Assembly (NCBI GenBank): GCA_965649825.1
Contig: OZ287706.1
Coordinates: forward strand, 558,001-622,000
From: Penicillus capitatus
Lineage: Eukaryota > Chlorophyta
Length of the DNA: 64,000 nucleotides
Reading direction: 5' to 3'
Shown here: positions 55,601 to 64,000 of the stretch, in pieces
Position numbering within the stretch: the first letter of the stretch is position 1
How the letters are laid out: every line of letters begins with the position of its first letter
The notes under the pieces: model-generated
What the model was told of the DNA's origin: nothing
Database searches by the model: none
What the model saw: the letters and a program-made list of their open reading frames with translations, nothing else
Program-made: the position numbers and the translations under genes

Positions 55601-58600
55601 TTCCTGATCCGTCACGCCACTCCAGTGCATGGTACGCACAGCGAATCGAACGGTGGTGCAGTTGTGGATCCACAGCGCACAGCAGATCTCAAAGACATGA
55701 CGTCCAGTAAATCCTTCAACTCTGTGTTTCAGGCGAATAGGCACCAGCCCGACACTGATCTGGATTTCGACCTCCGCTCCAGTGACATCTTCGACAGAGG
55801 GTTCGAATTCGGACAAGGGAGGGTCATCAGCCGCCGAGAGATCGATCGCGATATCCGTGGTGGAGTACCCTGTGGGGACGAGGCGTAAGGTGGTGATGTC
55901 GCCTCCATGGATGGTGTAGCCTTGCATCGACGACCTCGGTGCCAGCTTTCCTTTCAGCGCCGTCGTCTTTCCGTCGTCACAGCTCGCAGCGACGCTGAGC
56001 GGAACGGGCAGAAAGTTGTGCACGATCACCGGCGCCTGAATTGAGATGACGGTGGTGTCGTCGGGAGATCGATGATCCACCCCCACCAACAACCACACGG
56101 ACTTCAGTCCTCCCGAAATGGCATCGCAGCAGACCTGTGTTCGAGATTGACCTTTAGGGATATTGCCAAGAGAGACGGACTGGCTCCAGGCGCACCGCAA
56201 TGGATATCTGTCTGCCGTGGTTGGCTGCGGACGGATCATGAAGCGACCGTGGGCTACCGTCATAATGGGAATCCAGAATGTATCGGACGGTTCCACAAAC
56301 GTCACCTGGTGGCGAATCTCTTCTCCCGTCCAGCATCCCACTTCGATCCGGTAGGCAGTCTCGTTCTTAATCAAGAAGTCTGAGCGAAGGTCCACTTGCA
56401 TTGCCCCGTCCGATCGGACATGGACGTCGCATGCCAGCGTCGTTCTCTTGGAGACGGATCTGTTGAAAAGGCGATCGACAGGATCCGACACGTCACGAGT
56501 GCTGGGAAAGAGAAAGCTGTTGCACTCAATGGCAAAACGGAAGGTTCCTGGCGAGATGGGCGAAAGGGGACCGCATGGCAGCAACTGATCGGTCAGTCGA
56601 AAAGCTAGCTGTCTGTCGACCTGCAGCAGGGATGCCCTCATACTGCTCTCGTACTCCTGCAGTTCTTTCTCCTCCAGGCCCTCCATTGTGAGGACAGGAC
56701 TGTTGTCGCTGTGCTGATCCATCTGATCTTCATTCGATTCCGTGATCGGATGACTTTGTCGAGGCTTCACAATGAGGAATGGCTCTGGCAATGGTCGCCT
56801 GTATGGATAGCACTCGATGTCGCTGCCGGTATGATTGTCGATCCAGTAGTGCACACGAGGCATCTCTTTGCATCTGGCTTGCACAGCAGATAACGATTTC
56901 GATGTCTTCAGCAACTGCACAGCTGTCCTTATCATCCCAGGAGTGATGCTGATCTCGACGGGCGTTGTGAAGGACACCTCGAGCGAAGTGATGGCGACTT
57001 TCTTGGAGGCAGAAGGATTGATAGCGGGAAGGTTTGCTTTGGCAGTAGCTCTGACGGAAGCCGACTCAAGAAGATGCTCCCATCCTAATCGCTGCCTGTT
57101 GTATGTCTGGAGCTCGATCGTGGCACGAAGGTCCAGGGCTGCCGCTCCTGACTGCCTGAGAGAATCCAGTGCGCCATTCACATCCTGCAAACGCAGATGC
57201 AGGAAAGGAAAGATGCTTTGCTGGGAGTCATCTTCGATAAGAATGGTGATGGATGGAATGCAGAGAGAGGCCATCAGGTGCTGGCGAAACAGAAAACGTT
57301 CGATTCCGCCACTGGTGGACACAGCAGGGGCAGCAGTACTGCCCTCGGCAGGTGCTCCAGACGGTGATGCCTGAAGAGGCCTCAGCTGCAGCAATGATTG
57401 TGACAGCTGAAAAAGAGGTGCCATCTTTTGAAGAGAGAGATCGACAGAGACGTTCTCGATCTCGAGCGCGACAGAGGCTGGATTTCGGGGTCCGGGTCGT
57501 TCTGCCTGTTTCGAGAGCTGAAGCTGCGCCACGAGATGTTGCAGATACAGGACGGGACCCAGCTTCCTGACAGTTTCCATCTGAAGCATCATGGGATCTG
57601 TGCATCGTACCCAGGATGACTGAAGCTCCATACGTTCCGTACGAACGCAGCAGCAAGCGTGCGATACTTCACCGTAGGCAGGGCCGAGGCAGAAGGCTGT
57701 CTGCAGCCTGGGAGGTTCATTCGACAAGGAACCTGTGGAGAGCAGAGGCACCGCGTCGATGATCACACTGATCCCATCTATCTTGGCACGTATACTGAAC
57801 TCTGGCCGCCTTTCTTGGTGGGACGACAGATGTGTATGCTTTACGGACTCCACATGACCTTGCAGCCTCTGTACAAACTCGCCAAGATGCGTCAAATTAA
57901 CAGCCACTTCGAGAGAGGCGACATCGAGATCTATGCCTCGTTCGTGGTTGATGTCCCACTGGATGCAGCGTCCAGGAGGTGCCGTGATCTTAGCGAGCAT
58001 CAGATCCAGTTCACTATCCTCCTCTGTCGTCTCCTCTTCCACTTCTGGTCGTGGAGAGGACGGCTCGTCCGATGCGGATTCGGGAAAAGGACTGAGGCCT
58101 CGATCTGCTCCGGCCATGAGGTAAGGCATCGTTTCGTGAACGGATTCGAATTCGGAGGTGAAGGGCTGGGAAGGACCGGCGCGTCTGGATGACGAGACAT
58201 TGCTGCCAGCTGTCTGCCACGAGGTCGAACTGGAAACGGAGCCGCTCTCATCTTCCTCGAGCGAGTCGTCTTTCGAAGCCAGTGCCTCTGAACTGCCTGG
58301 AAGGGCACATCCAGGAAGAAGACCTTCGTTCTTCAACACAAACGCTTCGGCATCGGGTACTTCCCGGACGGCTACGATATGTGCCTCGTTCCAGTACAGC
58401 GATCCAGAATGGGATCTGGGCGTGGTGTCTTGATGCAGATGCAATTGCATAAGTGAAAGGCAGAAGGGCAAACCCCTTGCGTATTTTGACTCCTTGAGAA
58501 CGAACTGCAGCTTCTCGACGTCCAGTGTAATATCTGTATTTAGTGCAAAGCTGTGGAGTACAGTATCCGTCGATGGGCTGTCGTGCTTGGGCTGCGGAAA

Positions 58601-61600
58601 AGTGCGTTGCATCTGATGCTGAAAAAGAGTGAGACTCGTTGTCACACTTTCCAGACAGTGTTCATCGAAGCATCCCTCGATGGAGCCCACCGAAAAACGG
58701 TATCTCACATCTCGTGCTGAGCACTCCGTCATGTGTTGGATGGCAGAGAGAAGCGTCTCGGCGCTGTGGTCCAAATGCATCTCCGAAATGTGCAAGACAG
58801 AGAGCAGCGTGTCGCCCTGCGGAAGGGGCACCAGAAGGCGTCCGTTCTGCACGAGGAACTGCTCGATCTCCATAACAGAACAGACAGGATGGCCATCTTC
58901 CGATACCATCTGTGTGTCTGCCGTCTTCAATTTGACGTTTGGCATGTTCAGAAACAACGCGGGCGAAGACTCTTTCTCGTTCGCGGCAATCACTCTTGGA
59001 AAAGAGAGAAACGACTCGCTAACGCTCAGCTGAAAGACGGAGACACTGTCCACTTTGCAAACGCCACGAGACGAGGCGTCTCCAGCAGCGGATGCCTTTG
59101 GAGGCGGCAGAAGAAACCCGAGAAAACGGACGAGAAATGTGGATCCCAAGGCAGCATGGTCCAGTTCGATGCCAAGCGCCCCACGTCCGATGGCAAGATC
59201 CAGAGAGAAAGATACCGTGTTGGTATCTCCGTTCGAGTGAATCTGTCCTCCAGATTCGCCCAAGTATCCGTTTCCTTCGACGCCGCTCAACGAACCGCGA
59301 CCGTGGATGCTGCCGTTCTCCAAGGCGAATGCGATAGAGCATTCTCGGGCGGAGACGCTTCTGCCGAGGCGAGGGATCATATGACGAATCGGAGGGCCAT
59401 CATGACCATCGTTCGATATGTCCTGCAGATGGAGCAACTGCAGAGAGCAATCTGAGTGCAGGCATTGGCCGCATTGCGTGACACGGATTGCCCCGGTCTG
59501 CGATGCGAAGGTTATGGACGTGACGATGCCCTCCTTTTCATCCACGACTCCATCGAAAGCGATCTTCAGTCGTGGGTAAGAGACAGAGATCTCGACGCTT
59601 CGATCGATCGCATTCAGATCGACAGAAGAAGAGAAGACGTCGCACAGATCGATGGATACTCCACCGGCGGCGATGCGCATCAGCAGTTTCACCGAATCCA
59701 TACCGTCCGAAGAGAGAGCCGCAAGATTTGCCTTCTGCATAACAGGCAACGCCGCTTCTGTTTCCAGATCCGAGGCCAAGAACAGCAAGGAATGAAAAAC
59801 GTCAGGGGTGATGGACAGAGCGATGGGAGTGAAGCGCCAGTCGCAAACGAGAAACGGAAGGCTGGCCTCCAACACCGACGTGTTGATGGAGAGATTGCCC
59901 GTTGCAGAGAAGGGATCCAAGAGGCCGACCTCTGTGTCGTCGTCCTGCAACTGAACGACAGCATTCTGCAGAGCGATGGCCCATCTCGCATAGACAAACG
60001 GATCCAGCACTTCACGCACAAAAGCATCTTCTGGCATCTCAGACAGCGATCTCAGGGAGAACTCTCTTTCCTGCAGCTTCCATACAGCTTCCCCAGATGC
60101 AGCTCTGAAGACAAGAGATGTCGTGCCATCGGATGAATGCAGCAACAGACGGGGAGAGAAAAAACGAAGCGTGATTGATGGCAGATGGAGGGGAGGGGTT
60201 AACTGAGAGAGCACTCGGCTCCGTTTTGTTGGCAAGGTGATATTGCTGACCTGCATCCATCTTCCAAGAGTCCACTGAGGCAGTTGATGCTGCAAAGTCG
60301 CGCATCGTTTGAACAGACCTGGACGAGGCGACAGGGAGATTCCGTTAGCGGTCACCTCGACGCCACTGTCCGATAGCTTCACGATCACTGCTGGCCTTCG
60401 GGCAAAGCTCACCATCAGACGCCCGTCAGCAACGGTTTTGTCCACTCCTGTCATGTCCGCCATCATCGCCCGACACGTACTGCCATCCCGTGCAATGTTC
60501 ATCTCCACCTGAACCTGCCCACCCGTAAATTCCACGATGTCCGAGGCAGCATCCGATATGCGAAAGCTCCAGCTGTCGATTTTCAGTTCGATAGAGGCCG
60601 AGAGCTTTGGAGTGGCCGTCTCTGTATCCTCGGCCTGGAGATCTGAGTAAACGCCTTTGATGTCTTCGTCGTTTGGGGCGGCTAAGACCAGAGGGTCCAT
60701 CTCCGAAGGTGAATGGAAGATACCAAAGAGGCTGGTAAGACCCCACGTCATCCATTGACGCCGCACGGCCTGTTGCGCTCCTCTTCTTGAGTGCTCGTCT
60801 TCGGCAACGCTCCGCAAAAGCATGATCGCATCAACTGGCAGTTCCGTCTCTGCTGCCTCAAGTTTTGACCGCAGCTCAGGAGGCGCAGCCTGTCTGCGAG
60901 AATCGGCTTCCATTTTCTCTTGATAGAGCGGCAGGTAGAGACGACGCCATTCGCCATACTTCAGCAATCGACTCTTGGAGAATGCTCTGGATGGGCAGTC
61001 TTCCAAATCCTGCAATCCATTCTCCTTCACAGCTCTGTGATCGTGGGTGGGTGGCATCAGACCTGCAGGACAGACCGGATGGCATATCTCCAGGCAGAAA
61101 CGTTGTCCATTTTTTGCAGGGCGCCGATTCCTAGCACCTTCCTTTCGAACGCCGTCTTCCACCTTTCCGGTCGGTGATGCGCATAGAGAGAGCGTTTCCT
61201 CCAGACAGAGAGATCGTCCAGAAAAGAGGCGATTGAAACGAGCTGCCCTTCGTCAAGAGATCCGTCCAGACGCTCCACCACGATATGCACCTCTCCCTCC
61301 CTCTCCGACGTCGGCAGGGACTGAAGATAGAGGTACACCTGAACAGATGTCGGCGACAAGAGACAGCACATCTCTGTATCCGTCTTTTCGGCATCGGGAA
61401 TCCAGAACAGCGTGAGCCCCTGCACTGACAGGGACTTCAGAATCTCACTCTCGGCGATCGGATCCCTTGGCTGCCCTGCTGCCATCTCGGTCCCTTCCAT
61501 CGTCTGGATGCTGGCAATGTCGATACCAAATCGGTAGAGAGGCACGTGCGGTGCCCGTCGATCTTCGAAGTCGACGTGAATCGCATCGATTTTGAGCTGA

Positions 61601-62139
61601 ATGCGTTGGAGGAGTGCATTCCAGAGCCGAATGCCGAACTGCCAGAAGAGGTTCCCAGATGTCGTCGCACTTGATGACACTCGACGAAACTCTGCGGCGA
61701 GGATGTCCCTCTGTTTGACGTGCGCCCTGCGTTTCAGACAGTCCTCTCGATGCCACTCTCGACGAAAGGCCAATCGGAGATGCACGTTAGAAATGTGCAC
61801 GGTGACAGGACCCATATGCAATGCCCTCCATGGGACCTGCCATGTCTCTCACTCACTCACCCATACCCAAACGAAAAGACCTTGAATGCACTTGAATCTG
61901 TAGCTGCTTGATGTAACCGTCCTGTACGTGCAGCGGCAGACCGGTGTGATCGAAGGCGTCCTCTCTGATTCTTGCATCCTCGATCGTGACGCCTAGGAAA
62001 GGGAAGACGATGGGTTGGTGTGAAGCGAAGACAGGTGGCGGGTACCATTCCAGAGACTGATTTTGAGCTGCTCGGTCTTGACGTCGATCAAATGCCCCAG
62101 AGAACTCGCGAGGAGATCCGATATCCACGATTCGAACAT
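52670..62139 (-). CDS. VPS13-family bridge-like lipid transfer protein
   Basis: About 3102 residues from exons 62139-62046, 61992-61892, 61836-61063, 61009-52670 (introns 53, 55, 53 nt). The chorein N-terminus is unmistakable: MFESWISDLLASSLGHLI, then LPLHVQDGYIKQLQIQ and VPWRALHMGPV. The long middle has the repeating hydrophobic-groove beta-strand pattern. The C-terminal region carries YKVVGSADILGDP, the amphipathic GFGSATSKISLAA segment and a final PH-like part (CFLSCDADVYLIVT). The last exon is 8340 nt without an intron. VPS13 proteins shuttle phospholipids in bulk between organelle membranes at contact sites; that role is inferred from the family. The third intron has an alternative acceptor. 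Confidence 0.92.
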
Positions 62140-64000
62140 CAGTCCGTCGGATAACCCAAACAAAACGCTAATAGGCGAAGGGCCCAGGCCGTTACATCAA
62201 GGGCGATGTCCTCGCAGTCGCGTCACCATTCTGCGCATGGTCTCTTCCGTATGTGCACGGGTCCAGTGAGTCGCCTTCTCGCAGACAAGTGCCCACTGTT
62301 TGCCGCCATCTATCATTTGAACGCGTTCGCTTGCTCCGCATCGATCTCCTTCGGGTGATGCCGTGCGCAAGGCGCTTTTGTCGTGGTGGAACGGAAGATA
62401 TGGCGCGAAGTGATTGAGAGCAGAGAGCGCGATGGTGGGCGATACATTGGGCCACCTCTTGTCGCTCGATCATCTCAGCTGCCTCCCGGGATTCGGCCGC
62501 GTTCCTGGACAGCGGAAAATCTCGTTTAGACTTCGAACTGACGGCAAAGTGATTGTCTCTTAGTAAACATCCGCACATCGTCGATGCACCGTCGATGTCT
62601 TCTGCGTCTGACTTGAGTTGTGTGTCCTGATGCGCGGCAAACGCGTCCCTGAGGAGAGCTTAAAACGCCAGGGCATTATGTACACACCAGTTCACAGGAT
62701 TCAAACGGCCGACCGACCGACCGACCGACCGACTCTTTCGAAACCCAGTTCCGCAGACCACAGACGGCAGGTTGCGTCCAAGGACGACACGCTGAGCAGT
62801 GCCGTCTCCATCCTTATACGCAAAGGAATGGCGATCAGACTGTTTACGCGTCCGTCCATTGCCTTGCCATGCTGTCCCCGAGTATCTTCTCGCAGCGACC
62901 AGGCGCAGCGAAGGAGTCTGTGGAAGAAGAGGCAAAGAGTGTTTCGCTGCAGTTGATTTTCACGTCCGTAATCTCCTCCATGTGTCCGTGACATGTGACT
63001 CTGGGGAGACGAATCTGATCTCCCCAGTTGTCGCTACGCCTTCATTTGCTCTCGGTATGGCGTAGCGTTCCTTCATACCTATGGCCGCGCAGGTGACGGC
63101 TTTCTTGTGTCTTCGACATGTTTTGTCGTGCTGCAGAGTCTTAAAAAGTTAGTTGGCGCATTTTCTATAAACGAGCTCACTATTGCTGATGGGACATATG
63201 GTGCCACGCATTCGCGTTCAAGGAGACGACCTTCTCTGAAGCTGTTCATAGACGAAAAGGAAAGACAATCATAATTAACAGCGTTGACAGAAAACGTGCA
63301 TTCTTGGGGATCGGGAAGGCGTCCCCTTTACATCAAGGAATGTTAGTGGACTCTGAACAGCATCTAATCATTCATACCACATGTGCATTGTCCAACATAC
63401 TGTTCACCTTGAGAGACGCATGCCGTTTATTTTTGCGCAAGACGCTTTCCTCTGTGCGTTTATTCAAGGTAGATGATGGATCGTGTTTGTATACACTGGA
63501 TATTGTCGGGGATCGTGTGTAAGAGCAGTTTCTAAGACAGCCGAGTCTTTACGCGCCGATACGACAGAAACACAATCGGATTTGATGCGATACGAACAGG
63601 AGTTATTACAAGGGAGAATGTCCGCCTTATATACCCAGGTTGGTTACAGTTTTCCTAACCTTAGTACCTAACAGTCGTGAACTTCTAGCGCAAGTCGATA
63701 AGCACATGCCTATCGTTATGGGGAAGTTAGCTCGGGAGCCGACATCCGTCGCGACCGATGGTCAGCGCGCCTGGATGGTTAGACTACGGCTCTCCTACTT
63801 CCGGTGGTTTACAGACGGCAGTTAAACGCTACACCTCCTACAGATATCGCTTTGTGTTTTCCAGCATTCTCGGATATGACATTAGTGTGGGGCCGTTGAT
63901 TTGACCCGACAGATTGATAGGATAAACGAAATGACGTTTCGCATTGAAAGGGCAGAATCATTGTATGAAGAACTCCGTTCTTTTTAATCCGCTTCAAGTT
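62140..64000. other. upstream of VPS13; no gene resolved
   Basis: 1.86 kb. Frames at 62192-62578 (minus) and 63304-63671 (plus, including a charged segment near YEQELLQGRMSALYTQ) may belong to genes outside the window but show no domain. Confidence 0.4.
62709..62733. repeat. GACC tetranucleotide microsatellite
   Basis: About six tandem copies of GACC in otherwise non-coding sequence. Confidence 0.85.

Noticed and set aside
54612-55673. 353-codon frame
   Set aside because: Overlaps VPS13 coding sequence in another frame and has no domain.

Overview
This is a nuclear window from a photosynthetic-lineage microbial eukaryote. The signs are multi-exon genes with GT-AG introns nearly all 43-61 nt long, TATA boxes, an LTR retrotransposon, U-box, ankyrin, SPOC and VPS13 proteins, and two genes typical of plastid-bearing cells: a DUF3611 membrane protein and a tryptophan/tyrosine-permease-family carrier with a transit-like N-terminus. 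A class II photolyase fits an alga. I cannot name the lineage from sequence alone. Gene models below were spliced by hand; reading phase is consistent across every exon unless stated.

0-10 kb: a WD40 protein, a small secreted protein, a secreted trypsin-fold protein with four trefoil domains, one arm of a 1.4-kb inverted repeat, and a secreted alanine-rich protein. 10-20 kb: the DUF3611 protein, a small two-helix membrane protein, a 1654-residue protein joining a helical (API5-like) region, an RRM, 30-residue repeats and a SPOC domain, and a divergent small gene. 20-25 kb: a tandem pair of secreted proteins joining ankyrin-like repeats to a trypsin fold. 25-36 kb: a possible kinase-related membrane protein, another copy of the repeat family, the amino-acid permease (with a stray fragment of itself 2.8 kb upstream), a DOT1-like methyltransferase, the photolyase, a small mitochondrial-type protein and a glutathione S-transferase.

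36-45 kb: the other arm of the inverted repeat, a truncated gene tail, an ABHD17-like hydrolase, a U-box/ankyrin protein, a TAF1A-like factor and a second alanine-rich secreted protein. 45-50 kb: a complete Ty3/gypsy element with identical 218-bp LTRs, a 4-bp target duplication and a canonical -1 frameshift site. 50-52 kb: a decayed lysyl-tRNA synthetase and a fourth repeat copy. 52-62 kb: a full-length VPS13-like lipid-transfer protein of about 3100 residues.

The most unusual points are these. All three trypsin-fold proteins have glutamate in place of the catalytic serine (GDEGGP or equivalent) while keeping His and Asp, and two of them carry ankyrin repeats behind a signal peptide. A four-copy repeat family holds an 88-codon core whose few differences fall mostly at third codon positions. 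Exon boundaries match protein repeats exactly in the ankyrin gene (three 99-bp exons) and the trefoil gene (a phase-1 intron at the same codon in each domain).
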